A stretch of 64,000 nucleotides of DNA, taken from assembly GCA_018806985.1 (NCBI GenBank), contig JADANN010000156.1, positions 1-64,000 on the forward strand. The letters run 5' to 3'. Positions 13,261 to 26,238 of the stretch are shown here, piece after piece; the first letter of the stretch is position 1, and each line of letters begins with the position of its first letter. This DNA is from Angiostrongylus vasorum (taxonomy: Eukaryota > Nematoda > Chromadorea > Rhabditida > Metastrongylidae). The notes under the pieces were generated by a model that was not told where the DNA came from, did not search any database, and saw only the letters and a list, made by a program, of their open reading frames with translations. The position numbers and the translations under genes were made by a program.

Positions 13261-14404
13261 TGAAATTACGCGACGTGAGATGATAACTTACGAAAACTTG
13301 GATGTAGAATGTGACGGTTAGTGATTAGTGGGAAACTCTGCCTTCATCAGTATAGTTCTTTATGTTTGAATAGTTACATTTTCACCGCATGTGCTGAAAG
13401 TATATGTCTATTTTATTACTACCTATTCATATCTGCACACCTGGCATTTATAAAGAAAATAAAGTTCACGTGTACCAGCACCTTTATTCCTCCACTCATG
13501 CTTCTTTTGATGGGTGAAGGGTATTTTCTGTCGAAGGCATGAACCTGCTGGGAGTAAAGTTTTGGCGAACTATATTAGGCTTTGGACACGTAAAGATGCT
13601 AACATTTATCGGTCTTGTTGTTGGCGCAGTCAAGAAGTAATGCTGATTTCTAGCAGGATGCGATGACGACGTGCTTTTCTTATCAAGCGCTGAAACAATA
13701 GAACTTCATTCATGAACTTGTCGCAAAAAAACCACTGGATGAATGAATTTTATCTCATGGTCAGTTGTTAAAACTAATCTTCCCATTTCCTTTTCAGGAA
13801 GAGCTTGTAGTTCGGATTGGCGCATCCTCAAATTATCATCCATTGTTGAGAATGCAGAAAAGTCGAAAAGTTAAACAATGTAGCGAACATAAGACAGATG
13901 GGAAAGGATGTGAGAGTGTGGAAAAATAGAGATGAATGAAAAGAATAAATAAAACGATGGACGTCCTTGACTGCTTTACGACAATGCATATAACTAAGAT
14001 GACATAAGAAAGTAGGAAAAACAATCCTTAACAAAATTGACACATTATATTCGAATTTGCTTTAGGCCCCCCACAAGACGTGCCCCTTTTAATTTTTTGT
14101 TCCTAATTGACATGCATGAAGTTTCCAAAGGTTCTTGTTTTTCGTTTAAGTGCTTTTCTGAGTAGTCTATGCCCTTTGTCATTTTCGCTGTTAGGTATTA
14201 ATAAAAAATATTGTTGTAACAGGGGAAAACCTCGAAATTCATTATAAATATCATGGTCCACTAATATAGTTGTTGTTATCTACACCTATTTCATATGAGG
14301 TATGAAACTTCAACTAAATATATCTGCTCGTGCTACATTCGTTCAAAACCGAGCTGGATTGATGACCTATCCCAACTACAATTAGATCCACTTATCATCA
14401 AAGA

Positions 14405-14715
14405 TCAATTCCGATTCTGCGACTACGAATACCCAAATCGAAATGAATAACGGCTGTGGACAATCGAGCGAAATCATCGCGGCTCTGCAGAATGCGATAG
14501 CTCCGAAACATTAACCAGATGAGAATCTTATAATAACCTCGTGTATGAGGATCGCTGTCAAAAAAAAAGAAAAAAAAACCGTCATGCGAACACGTGGTGC
14601 CTGAATAGGTATTAACATGCGAAATCGCTCAGTGGAGGGAAAGGACTACTAACTCGATCGATCTATAAATCCACTATTTAGTAGCATTGGGCGAAAATGC
14701 TTTGCAACATTGTTA
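14405..14715 (+). mobile_element. R2 dispersed element, internal copy (P1 left; mirror 32005-32315)
   Basis: A ~310-bp sequence that recurs, diverged, at both edges of the P1 spacer. Shared blocks in order: CGAATACCCAA, GAATGCGA(C/T)AG, TTATAATAACC, a poly-A run, CGAACAC, TTAACATG, GCTCAG(T/C)GGAG, CGATCGAT or TCGATGTG, and CGAAAATGCTT. No ORF. Family unknown; it is short, non-coding and dispersed like a MITE or SINE. Confidence 0.7.
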
Positions 14716-15995
14716 AAGATTAAAGAAAAACAGTAAGAACATAAGCTTCCAAGAAAAAAGTTGACGAACATACCAGCTGCTGAATTCGGGTATAGACACA
14801 TCCGTCCGAAAAGCGAGAGAATTACAGTGGAAGCCCTGACATACAGAACTTCTCCTTACAATGAAATGAATCCATATTTCTTATGAAGGACTAAACGAAT
14901 TGGACCTAAAATCGAGAACGAATAAAGCTGTGAAGACTTGAAAGAAGAACCAATAAGCTGTGGCTTAGGTCCGTTCAAAAAACGAGATCAGAATTTGGTA
15001 CAGGAGGAGGTGAAATAGCCATAAAGTTACGAATAATGTGAGCAAAAAACTTGCCTTTACAGTAATTTCCTTTACTCCAACAAAGCGGTTATTCTGGAGA
15101 TCGACGAGAATACCGTTAGGCGACGGATATTGGTCAAACGTCATTAAAACATTGTTGAAAAGATCTTTACAAATGCTATCGATAAAGTTGAAACTCAGAA
15201 AAACAGCTAGGGCTAGTGTCACCGCAATTTAAAATTGCCCACACAACGACATTTTATTAAATTTATTCGAACTGAACTTATGTGCATTAACCAAGTACTA
15301 CACAACAACAATCCGTAATGAGGTTTCCAGAAGCGAAAACAAATTAGGTCACTAGAAACGTAATATTTCTTCCCGGTCTATTCCATTGAGGTCACGATGT
15401 CCAGTGCAAAATTCCATGTCAGTACTATCTAGAGTGGTCCCAAAGAACAGTTAGAATCTCTAATTTTAAAGCAAAATAATACCGACCAATAAAGTAAATA
15501 TAACGATTCTGTAGATCGAGAGTCGTTTGAAGTTTCTTAACTCCATGGAGGACAATAAATCGTATGTATAACCGATCCTTGTCATTTAAAATGTTATTTG
15601 CAATTTAGATAATGGTATAACATTGCAAAAACTACCAATGCACGTAAATTCTATTCTGTGTGATATCAAATCTAGTATACATTGCCAAACAGTCACGATG
15701 GGAAGTTCGCACAGAGTTGGGAAAAGAGAGGAGATCCTGAAAAGCAGTGGAATGGACAATTAAAGGAAATATGTAAAGTCTATAAGATAAGAGATATAGA
15801 TACATAAAAACATAAGATATGATCGTTTGATCTGTCAATGAAACATGTAGAAAACAATTTCTGCCTTACCTTCTAACATTCACCCATTTTCAAAATATTT
15901 TTCCTCTGGTGCTGTTGAAAAAAAAATTTAAACAATTTAAATTAAATTTAACAGAAATGATTTTGTATGACTACAGAAAAGGTAGCCTCCTAACT

Positions 15996-16371
15996 GTTCA
16001 CCGCCTCATCGTGGTTGGGAGGTGTTCCTGGGTGTCGGCTGCGATATACAACGGGGGGGACTCATCCCCTTGGCAAGGTCTCGCAAGCTAAGAAGGAGTC
16101 CGGTGTTTCCATTAGGAAGCCTAGCTAAGAGTAAACCAATACCAGGATCCACCACCGCCCTGCTATCAAAGTCGTATGGTGGCAAATCTCCCTCTGATCC
16201 ACAAGGGTTGCGACTGCTTGTGGTGGTGAACACCTGTGGCCTACTTTGGCCAGGCCGACTTCGGGAATCCAAGGAACCACAATGGCTTAACCAGCAAATC
16301 TCAGAAAAATGGAGATTATGCTGGGGGCCGCACAACCATTGAGGACGGGCAGTTCAAGTATCAAATATCAA
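15996..16371 (+). mobile_element. R1 retroposon copy b (P1 left)
   Basis: Full-length-looking copy from ACCGCCTCATCGTGG to GTATCAAATATCAAG. The minus strand keeps a 109-codon frame (16006-16335) that matches the 113-codon frame in the P2 copy. Confidence 0.86.
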
Positions 16372-16470
16372 GAATGAGAAAAGGTTAGGGAGACCCTTCC
16401 AAATGAAAAAAGGATTATGAAACGTTCTTCAGACAACGACACCTTGAAGCCATCAACTGATGAATATACA

Positions 16471-16740
16471 ATTTGGATACTTGGATGGCCCGCCTTCACT
16501 AGCTGTGTATGCTGTAACAAAATTTCTATTTTTTAAGAATTTTTACTAGTTTAGCCACTGTGCTTCCCTGGAATCCCGAGGTCAGCCTGTCCAGAGTATG
16601 CCCCAGGTCGTCACCACCACAGGCAGTCGCCTCCCCTGTGGATCACAAAGGACTCGCCACCTAGTGAATAGAAGCAACCAGAACTCCGATGATGCTCTAG
16701 TAGTGGCTTATTCTCAGCTAGGCTCCCTGATGAAAACGTC
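16471..16740 (-). mobile_element. R1 retroposon copy c, truncated (P1 left)
   Basis: Tail and core of R1 (GGATACTTGGATGGCCCGCC, then CCCGAGGTCAGCCTGTCC). The head is missing or degenerate after about 16740. It lies about 100 bp from copy b in opposite orientation. Confidence 0.75.
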
Positions 16741-17734
16741 AAGATGCTTCTTAGCATAGCAGACCAAGAGAATGTGTATAAATGCCTCGTTCTATATTGC
16801 AGTCCAACACTTAGGTATGATCCAACCCTCCCCTCCCAAAGAATTTACCAATCTCTTATTCGCCGAATCATAAGGAGACTGAAGGCAAAAACTACAAATC
16901 TACGCTGCTTTCATCTTACTTCCACATGAATTCTTCCCTCTTTTACTTGTTGTTTTTTTTTCTTCTTCATAAACGAACGACAGCGACTAATGTTAACTGT
17001 AAGTAAGTATTATTTCCTCGTAGTTAACCTATTATGTAAATACCGACTCGACTTGTTCACAGAAGACAGTGAAAATCATGGAGATAGAAAACAAAAGTAC
17101 AACCAGTGAACGACGTACTTGGCTATCTTATAAATCCTTGCATCCGAAATCGCATCGCTTCCTGATTTCCATGGATTTATAGACATCCTGGAAGAAGTGA
17201 ATCCAAAAGATCATTGGTGAATAGATGAGGTGGTGAACATTCCTCAAGTCCGATATCCAATACATATATCTTGATTTGTGAATAGAAACTTTACCATCTG
17301 TAACTGCTTCATCTTGAAGCCTATTCTTAGTATATCACAACTCAGCTCACCACAGCTTTCTATAAGTTTTCTCTTAATAGTACTTTAAAAAGACGGACAA
17401 ACAGTGGTGGAAGTAAAAAAATTAAAAAAAAATCTACAAGCTCGTTTACTACTATTGGCACATTAACTGAACTGAATTCACCCCCAGATGAAACAGATTT
17501 GTTGCGGTTGAAGTGCAAATGATAGAAGGAGACGAAGGAGAGAAACCGATTCGATGGGAATAAGGCTACGAATAAGAAGAGGTAGTGTTGTCAGATGATG
17601 TAGATCTATACTCCTTAATGAAAAAACAGTTTCTGTTTGATAAGGCCGGAACACATTCGCTTACAATCTCTCTATCGAATTATGAAGAAAGAAGAATAAA
17701 AGGTATTTAATGTTTGTGCTTGATTAACCCCCAA

Positions 17735-18150
17735 GGGCATACACGATGCATCCAACTCCATTCATAACACCGTAGAGGGGTGTGAATGCAAATCGGGCTT
17801 ATGAAATGACTTGCGGGGCCTACCGATATAAGAAATCAAGGCTACTATCCTCCTAGACAAATCCGCTGGCAACTTGACGATGTGGAGACGTGAGGGGTCT
17901 GGTTAGACCAGGCACTGGATCGAAACAACGACCACGTGTGTAATGCACGGTATTTCTGATCACTGATTACACTCACCTTTGTGTAAATCTACAACAAACT
18001 GATCAATCCGTGAGGGTTGCACCGTGCATTCGACTCCATTAAGCATCGTTTGGAGGTGATATAATGCATATCTGGCCTTTACATGACTCGCGGTGGCCTA
18101 CCGATATATCGAACCAATGCTGCTATCCTCCCAGAGAAGTCTGAAAAACC
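17735..18150 (-). mobile_element. Two SINE copies S3 and S4 in tandem orientation (P1 left; mirror 28517-28932)
   Basis: S3 (about 17735-17965) and S4 (about 18005-18150) share, on the minus strand, GGAGGATAGYAGC, then CGGTAGGCC, GCRAGTCAT, and the tail with GGTTAATCAAGC or GGATTGATCAG. S3 keeps a B-box-like GTTTCGATCC just upstream (about 17925 on the minus strand), supporting a tRNA-derived head. Confidence 0.65.
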
Positions 18151-18744
18151 TTTGCTTCATCAAAGAGAATTCGAATCTGTAAAACTTCAACAAAAAATAA
18201 AGTTTGTTTTCTACAGATTAAAGAAAATGTGCTGCTACAATGGAGACATATCCAAACTCGTCAAAAGCGGCAGTTATCCGGAACGAACTTAAATGAAGGC
18301 ATTATTGGATCGAATGGACTCTTACCTGATCGGTTTGTAACTTTGGTATTTCAGGACGCCATCTCCATCTTTTAAACTAAGCACAGTGTTCAATAACGTT
18401 TTACAATCCAGAGTGCCTAAAATAGGAGTGGGTAAAGAATTAGGACATTGCTGAAATTCAGATCGTTGACAAAAACCGCTGTCAAAGACTAAAATGAGAA
18501 AGTGCGAAGGGAAGATTGTTTTCATTCGAAAGTAAACTATTCCTCTGACTTGGTGTGTTTTATCGATAACCAATCTTAATCTAGGCTGTTTCAAGAATTT
18601 TTAACTCACCCAATGAAACAAACTACGTTTCTAATGAGCTGTAGTAGTAGTAGTAGGCTTCTAAAAGGCTCTCTTATTTAGCGGACAACACTAAATACTC
18701 CATTTTCTATTATGTATGATTACGGATTCCGAAAATTCGATCCC

Positions 18745-19040
18745 CACCCCCTAGGCCCAGCAAGCCTTCCATCTCTCTGGAGTCCGCAAACTGGTACCGG
18801 ACTTGTCTGGGAGGATAGCAGCACCGGCTCGATACATCTCGGTAGGTCACCGCGAGTCATTGTAAAAGCCAGTTACGCATTCATTCACCTCCAACGACGA
18901 TTAATTAAGTCAAGTACAAGGCGCATCCCTCAGGGAGTGGTTAACGCCGAGAGCTTTATACTTCATCCTTTTATGGTTACGAACAAAGGATAAAGTGTTT
19001 GGCGTTGATCAACCCTTCAGGGGGCTCGATAGGTTTTCCA
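18745..19040 (+). mobile_element. SINE copy S5 (P1 left; mirror 27627-27922)
   Basis: Plus strand: GTCTGGGAGGATAGCAGCAC, CGGTAGGTCACCGCGAGTCA, CACCTCCAACGACG, then CCGAGAGCTTTATACTTC. Best full-length body of the S family here. The overlapping 93-codon ORF is open in both arms but follows repeat sequence, so it is not taken as a gene. Confidence 0.68.
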
Positions 19041-19708
19041 CACAAATCGTAAGCTTAGCAAGGATCAGTGGGAAAAAAATCCTGGCTCATATAATAACTT
19101 CTCATGGTCTATTGTTGTATTAAGTAAGAACTTTTTAGCCTTTCGGACAATTCAGGTAACAATTTGCAGACTGCGAGCGGAAGAACGGTTCGCGCGATTG
19201 AACCAACGACTCTGTGTCTATTGCAAGGTATCACCTCTAACTACTACCCAAGAGTAATAATAAGTCCTGTGGTTCAAAACTGTTCCAACAAAGAAGGAAA
19301 ACCAGCTCTCAAAACTGGAACATGTTAGAGAAAACTTCATTAGCTATCACGTGTTTTCGATTGCTACGTGCATGATCTGAGCTAGGGCGCGTTTCCTTCC
19401 TGGTGCTGACGATCACATCACGAATGTCAGAAACAATTCATAGAAAATATTTTAACCCACAAAGCCATTGATGAATTTACCGACAAAAACTCGCAGGAGC
19501 TTGAAAGTTTAAGCAAACTTAGGCGTTTATGATGAAGACACGTTATAATAAAATAGGAATAACAAAATACATCAAAAAATTTCACTAATATGAATCGGAG
19601 AACACCGTGCCCATGTCGGCCTATGATCCTTCGGTGAATTTACTTCAACACTGGAATTGTTCGACTGACATAAAAATTTGAGTAGAGATGGTTGAAACGT
19701 CCAAGAGT

Positions 19709-20087
19709 TTACCGCCTCATCGTGGCTAGGAGGTGTTGCTGGGTGTCGGGCTGCGATCTACGGCGGGGGATTCATACCACCGGCAGCGTCTCCCAGGCTG
19801 AGGAGTCCGGCGTTTCCATCAGGAAGCCCAGCTAAGGGTAAACCAATACCATGGTCCACTACGGTCCTGGTACCAAACTAGTCGCATGGTGGCAAACCTC
19901 CCTTTGAGCTGCAAAGGCGGTGAGTACCTGTGGTGGCGACGACCTGTGGCAGACTTTGGCTAGGCTGACCTCGGGACTCCAGAGAACCACAATACCCAAA
20001 CCAACAAGATTCTGAAAAAAATGGAAATTATAATGGGACCCTCACAAACAGTGAAGACGGTCCATCCATGTACCCAAGTATCCAAGT
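19709..20087 (+). mobile_element. R1 retroposon copy d (P1 left)
   Basis: Full-length-looking copy, from TACCGCCTCATCGTGGCTAG to CCAAGTATCCAAGTAAG. Its frames are interrupted, unlike copies b and e. Confidence 0.86.
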
Positions 20088-20612
20088 AAGAAATGGGAAA
20101 CATAATTTTAGAATAATATCAAAAATATGCGCAGTTTCCCTCATATCTTCCAATGAACACTAGAAATTGCCCGGATGGTACTGCATTTAGATTGCTTTCG
20201 AATGTAAACTGAAGAAAGAAAAAAGATCAACGAAGGGAACAAATGGTGATACGAAGAAGAGAAAAAAATCCATTTCTTGCATGGAACTCATTCTTGAGGA
20301 GCGTCTAACCTCTTTTCATCTGCGGCTTCGCGTAGCAGATCGTAAATTGATAACCTACCACTGCCGTACGCCTACAAAAGACTTCGACTTTACAGTTTTT
20401 CAAAGCCGATACATCAAGCTTAATTAACGTTACTTGGAAGTTATAGTGAAAGGCCAGTTAAGTGACTAACTGCACTTCGGAACAATTTACTTCCAGCGAG
20501 CAATCACCTAGTGTGAGCATTTCTCTTCCAGCAATTACTTCTCAGACTGTTGATTTCAAGGGAGATTCTTCTCGATGTCGTTTTCTTAGTTTGTTCACTT
20601 AATAATTGGGTT

Positions 20613-20742
20613 TTTTTTTCAGGTAATTTTAACCAATGTAGACAATCAGTGTGCAATTATACAACAATTAAAGATAAAACGAATAAAAGATACGCTTCAG
20701 TTCATTATTGGGATGAGTATCTCTATAATAGAATAATCCAGG
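20613..20742 (+). CDS. Internal exon with both splice sites (left arm; mirror ~25924-26053)
   Basis: Acceptor TTTTTTTTTCAG ends at 20622-20624 region and a donor CCAG/GTAAAC follows at 20742. Between them a frame reads NFNQCRQSVCNYTTIKDKTN then YASVHYWDEYLYNRIIQ without a stop, with two cysteines. It is on the plus strand of the left arm, opposite to most other coding-like frames there. The arms differ only in the poly-T run of the acceptor. No family recognised. Confidence 0.4.
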
Positions 20743-20759
20743 TAAACTGAAAATTATAA

Positions 20760-22400
20760 AAGACACTTCATAAAATGATAAATAACCGGCAAATGTGTGC
20801 CAACACAACGTCCACTTCTTCCATAAGCAGAGATCATGAGGAACTATCGAAAGCGTGGGATAACTTCACTGTTCGATAGTAGGAGTTGGAGATCCATGAC
20901 ATGGCTTCAGTTCAAAGCATTGGAGACTGAGAGGGGAAACTCTTACGAGTGACATCAACGCATCGCCTCTAACAGCGCTGTTGAATAGTTGATAAAACAC
21001 GAACTTCGTACAGAAAACATGACTGTTCTAATGGCATCGAATTCATAAAGCAGAAGACGTAACAAACAATAACAGATACGACCTTCGAGAGATGTAAATT
21101 TTTCAGGAAAAAGAAGTCGTAAAATAGTTCCTTTTTGCTTTAGATTTAGCTACGATAATGACTGAATATTGTATTCGCGACTATCTCGCTAGCATTTCTT
21201 TAGAATGTCTGCCCTTTGTTGAGACGGCTCCAATAGATTTTTATGCGAACTGTCATGAGGTTTCTTGCAAGCTTCCTTCGCAAGTGTGATTTATTATCAG
21301 AGGTTTATTATTCCTCACCCATCTGAGGGTGACCTGGCGTTCGGGCGAGATTTATGTTATACCTCGTTTCGGTCATGTCAAAAAATTTCTCAATTGATTG
21401 ACAATTTTTTGCAAAGATTCTCTATGAAGAAAACTGCTCTATGACGCTTCTGAACTAAGAACGAGGCACTCCGACGCCCAGAATAAGTCATGAAGAACGT
21501 AAACAAAGCGTTTAGAATAAACGCAGGGTCCAAAAGCAGTGCTCGCGAAAAACGTATTCACACTAGTTTAACAATGCAATAATATAATTGCAACACAATC
21601 AAATTCCCTCAGTTTCACATGGTCCAGGTGAATGTCAAATATGTTCATCATCTCAGTGGATCTTACTTCACCACTAGTGATGCCGTGAGCAGTCGGCAAT
21701 CGGAAGAGAGCACCAATAAAACTCATTACATACTATAGCTGACCACTGAGGATTCAGGCAATACGAAGAACATCACACTATTGGCATTATGCCCTTTTGG
21801 TCCACGATTTTTTGACTAGAGAGCATTGCCGCAGGTTGTTCACCAAATCAAATCAACTGTAAAATATTGGAGGTGAGGCGTAATTCAAGTCTACGAAGGT
21901 GCCCTCCGAGATGAGCTTGTTCGTCGTTTTTCTATCTGCTATGTTTAACTGTTTGCAATAGTGTGATTTCAACAGGTTTCGTCAAAAACTTACAATCAGC
22001 CGTACAAGTTCCCCATATTAAGCTGCACCTAGAAATCTTCTAACTGTTACAGCCACAAGTGTTTCATGGTCGACTGGTCTTAGAAGATCGAAGCTATCAG
22101 GCTTTATCGTTGTGGTATTCAAATATGAACGCCTATTACATTATCAAAATAAAGTTAACTAGTCGAAACCAACGACATCCCAAAGAGTGGAGTAGAGCGT
22201 AAAATTAAAAAGTCGTAGAAAAGACTAAAATCTGAAAAGAAAGTCCTACACCAAACGAAGAATAAGCATCTGGTCTACCCAAAACTCCAACTCTATGCAT
22301 TTTTTTTAGTTGCGATACAAAAGCCCTTTTGCGCAGTCAAGAAAAAATTAGTGTTAACATAACTTTTCGTTCACAATCATTGCTACGTCACAAAACTTTG
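20760..22400. other. Stretch with no recognised feature (mirror ~24263-25905)
   Basis: No ORF of note, no dispersed-repeat copy and no tandem repeat was seen in either arm, although both arms are nearly identical here. Confidence 0.5.
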
Positions 22401-22404
22401 CGAC

Positions 22405-22560
22405 GATCCGTACCAACAGTGCACGTACACTTGCATCCGAGTCCTCGATAGAGGACTTTCTCAGGCAAGAAGGACGAGGTACGACGTCATCGGCCTGGTC
22501 GAGATGAGACGGCGGCACCCATTCAACGCCTTCTATCTATGACACCGGAGAACGGCTGTG
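22405..22560 (+). pseudogene. RTE endonuclease fragment next to P1 centre (left)
   Basis: Two overlapping frames read SARTLASESSIEDFLRQ and then RYDVIGLVEMRRRHPFNA, the N-terminal part of the apurinic-type endonuclease of RTE-like elements, including the E-T/M-R-R metal-site region. One frameshift joins them. It is a scrap of about 50 residues lying 290 bp from the palindrome junction, flanked by the 300-bp dispersed element. Confidence 0.65.
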
Positions 22561-22611
22561 CTTATATCAACGAATTTAGCTTGTCATATTACTGTTTTCC
22601 TTTAACCGCAC

Positions 22612-22851
22612 ACATTTATTTGCTTATCACTACTAAGCATTTTCGGTCGATGATACCGAATAGTCGATTTACACATCGATGAAGTTAGCAGTCGTTAATC
22701 TCCGCTGAGCAATTCCCCATGTTAACACGTCTTCAGACACCAAGTGTTCGTATGACGACTTTTTTACAGCGGTCCGTATACGCATGGTTATTATAAAATC
22801 GTTATCTGATTAATGCTTCGGTACTGTCGCATTCTTGTTCACCGCCGTTCT
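22612..22851 (-). mobile_element. R2 copy truncated at the P1 left junction
   Basis: Reverse complement of 23812-24051. The element should continue about 30 bases further (CGAATACCCAAGT...), but symmetry and homology both stop at 22851. The junction therefore cuts the element. Confidence 0.72.
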
Positions 22852-23811
22852 GCTGTTGTATTGTATTGTGTTTTTGTATGGAAGTAAATGTATGCTGTTT
22901 AACAACCTCGCGATTGCTGAACAAGAAAACGACGCATTCGTAGTTTTATTTTGGGATTACTGAGGTGTTTGGCTCAGTAGGATGCAGTTAAGGTGGCCCA
23001 TGCATGCTCCAAAGAAGGCGAAATTCGTTGAAACGCCAGCCAGTATTGCTCTGAATAAACCTTGCTATTAACAACCTCGTGTCTGTTCTAGAAGAAAACA
23101 CTGACTTATTGAAGCAACAGGTTCAGAACAGTTTTACCTAACTGGATGGCAGAAGAAAGTCAATAGATTGCCGCCACATAGAATGGATAACAAGGTTCAA
23201 GGTTTTATCAGTGATCATACTCTCTGGACAATATTGAAGCGACGAAGCACTTCCGAACCCCAGTTCGCACAAAGCAAAGGTTCTAGTGATACTTTTTGCA
23301 AATAGTGAAGAAGATTTTCACGATTAGGGCGTTGCTGAAATGCCTTTAGCAGACTAGTACACTCAAAATTCTAAAATGTGTCATGCTTAGATTTGTAAAC
23401 TTATACTGCTTGCAAAAGGGCACAGCATGTTGAATAAATTAATTATTAATGCAACTGAATGTAGTCTAAGTGCAACACATATAACAGGTAGTAAGTGAAA
23501 AATGTGCTATGAAATAACACTCAAATGCGGTAACCAGTCAACAAGTTCGCCTTGAGAAGAAGTCTTTCAGTATCGTTCTAAGCGTAGATTAAAGCATTTA
23601 GCAGCTCGGTGCCCATGGTAACGTCTGTGTTGTATAAGCTACCAATACATTACAAAACCATCGCACAATGTCCTCAAATGGTTAGTCTTGTGGAAAATAA
23701 ACCTTTGCCCCTGTAAAGGAGAACACTACCGAATAATGTTACTTTCTCTGAACGGTGCTCTACTCGAGTGGGTTTGACTCAATGCAATTACGAATACCCA
23801 AGTAGAATGAA
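22852..23811. other. P1 central spacer (unique, ~960 bp)
   Basis: Symmetry stops abruptly at 22851 on the left and 23812 on the right, and the bases between do not pair with each other. The spacer holds no convincing ORF. It contains two loosely similar stretches around 22907 and 23070, both carrying AACAACCTCG, and is AT-rich around 23440-23520. The right edge (23781-23811) is the start of a dispersed repeat that continues into the right arm. Confidence 0.9.
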
Positions 23812-24051
23812 AGAACGGCGGTGAACAAGAATGCGACAGTACCGAAGCATTAATCAGATAACGATTTTATAATAACCATGCGTATACGGACCGCTGTAAA
23901 AAAAGTCGTCATACGAACACTTGGTGTCTGAAGACGTGTTAACATGGGGAATTGCTCAGCGGAGATTAACGACTGCTAACTTCATCGATGTGTAAATCGA
24001 CTATTCGGTATCATCGACCGAAAATGCTTAGTAGTGATAAGCAAATAAATG
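23781..24051 (+). mobile_element. R2 copy continuous across the P1 right junction
   Basis: Homology to the internal R2 copy starts in the spacer (TTACGAATACCCAAGTAGAA at 23788-23807) and runs through the junction at 23812 into the arm. The right junction is thus ancestral sequence, the left junction the derived breakpoint. Confidence 0.72.
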
Positions 24052-24102
24052 TGTGCGGTTAAAGGAAAACAGTAATATGACAAGCTAAATTCGTTGATAT
24101 AA

Positions 24103-24258
24103 GCACAGCCGTTCTCCGGTGTCATAGATAGAAGGCGTTGAATGGGTGCCGCCGTCTCATCTCGACCAGGCCGATGACGTCGTACCTCGTCCTTCTTGCC
24201 TGAGAAAGTCCTCTATCGAGGACTCGGATGCAAGTGTACGTGCACTGTTGGTACGGAT
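24103..24258 (-). pseudogene. RTE endonuclease fragment next to P1 centre (right mirror)
   Basis: Minus-strand mirror of 22405-22560 with the same frameshift. Confidence 0.63.
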
Positions 24259-26238
24259 CGTCGCAAAGTTTTGTGACGTAGCAATGATTGTGAACGAAAA
24301 GTTATGTTAACACTAATTTTTTCTTGACTGCGCAAAAGGGCTTTTGTATCGCAACTTAAAAAAAATGCATAGAGTTGGAGTTTTGGGTAGACCAGATGCT
24401 TATTCTTCGTTTGGTGTAGGACTTTCTTTTCAGATTTTAGTCTTTTCTACGACTTTTTAATTTTACGCTCTACTCCACTCTTTGGGATGTCGTTGGTTTC
24501 GACTAGTTAACTTTATTTTGATAATGTAATAGGCGTTCATATTTGAATACCACAACGATAAAGCCTGATAGCTTCGATCTTCTAAGACCAGTCGACCATG
24601 AAACACTTGTGGCTGTAACAGTTAGAAGATTTCTAGGTGCAGCTTAATATGGGGAACTTGTACGGCTGATTGTAAGTTTTTTGACGAAACCTGTTGAAAT
24701 CACACTATTGCAAACAGTTAAACATAGCAGATAGAAAAACGACGAACAAGCTCATCTCGGAGGGCACCTTCGTAGACTTGAATTACGCCTCACCTCCAAT
24801 ATTTTACAGTTGATTTGATTTGGTGAACAACCTGCGGCAATGCTCTCTAGTCAAAAATCGTGGACCAAAAAGGGCATAATGCCAATAGTGTGATGTTCTT
24901 CGTATTGCCTGAATCCTCAGTGGTCAGCTATAGTATGTAATGAGTTTTATTGGTGCTCTCTTCCGATTGCCGACTGCTCACGGCATCACTAGTGGTGAAG
25001 TAAGATCCACTGAGATGATGAACATATTTGACATTCACCTGGACCATGTGAAACTGAGGGAATTTGATTGTGTTGCAATTATATTATTGCATTGTTAAAC
25101 TAGTGTGAATACGTTTTTCGCGAGCACTGCTTTTTGGACCCTGCGTTTATTCTAAACGCTTTGTTTACGTTCTTCATGACTTATTCTGGGCGTCGGAGTG
25201 CCTCGTTCTTAGTTCAGAAGCGTCATAGAGCAGTTTTCTTCATAGAGAATCTTTGCAAAAAATTGTCAATCAATTGAGAAATTTTTTGACATGACCGAAA
25301 CGAGGTATAACATAAATCTCGCCCGAACGCCAGGTCACCCTCAGATGGGTGAGGAATAATAAACCTCTGATAATAAATCACACTTGCGAAGGAAGCTTGC
25401 AAGAAACCTCATGACAGTTCGCATAAAAATCTATTGGAGCCGTCTCAACAAAGGGCAGACATTCTAAAGAAATGCTAGCGAGATAGTCGCGAATACAATA
25501 TTCAGTCATTATCGTAGCTAAATCTAAAGCAAAAAGGAACTATTTTACGACTTCTTTTTCCTGAAAAATTTACATCTCTCGAAGGTCGTATCTGTTATTG
25601 TTTGTTACGTCTTCTGCTTTATGAATTCGATGCCATTAGAACAGTCATGTTTTCTGTACGAAGTTCGTGTTTTATCAACTATTCAACAGCGCTGTTAGAG
25701 GCGATGCGTTGATGTCACTCGTAAGAGTTTCCCCTCTCAGTCTCCAATGCTTTGAACTGAAGCCATGTCATGGATCTCCAACTCCTACTATCGAACAGTG
25801 AAGTTATCCCACGCTTTCGATAGTTCCTCATGATCTCTGCTTATGGAAGAAGTGGACGTTGTGTTGGCACACATTTGCCGGTTATTTATCATTTTATGAA
25901 GTGTCTTTTATAATTTTCAGTTTACCTGGATTATTCTATTATAGAGATACTCATCCCAATAATGAACTGAAGCGTATCTTTTATTCGTTTTATCTTTAAT
26001 TGTTGTATAATTGCACACTGATTGTCTACATTGGTTAAAATTACCTGAAAAAAAAACCAATTATTAAGTGAACAAACTAAGAAAACGACATCGAGAAGAA
26101 TCTCCCTTGAAATCAACAGTCTGAGAAGTAATTGCTGGAAGAGAAATGCTCACACTAGGTGATTGCTCGCTGGAAGTAAATTGTTCCGAAGTGCAGTTAG
26201 TCACTTAACTGGCCTTTCACTATAACTTCCAAGTAACG

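Larger units (their letters stand above)
1..22851 (+). repeat. Palindrome P1, left arm (>=22.85 kb)
   Basis: The whole stretch reappears as its reverse complement at 23812-47174. Mirrored landmarks give pairing sums of 47174 at the outer end, about 46560 from 3.3 to 11.5 kb, about 46716-46722 from 12.7 to 17 kb, and 46663-46667 near the centre. Each step is a discrete indel: one fewer 620-bp tandem unit on the left, a 149-bp segment only on the left, and a 53-bp segment only on the right. Between the steps the arms are nearly identical, with scattered substitutions and homopolymer changes. Base 1 pairs with 47174, so the arm may extend beyond the window. Confidence 0.97.

Noticed and set aside
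18712..18993. 93-codon ORF identical in both P1 arms
   Set aside because: It follows SINE S5 almost exactly; identity between arms reflects the palindrome, not coding constraint.
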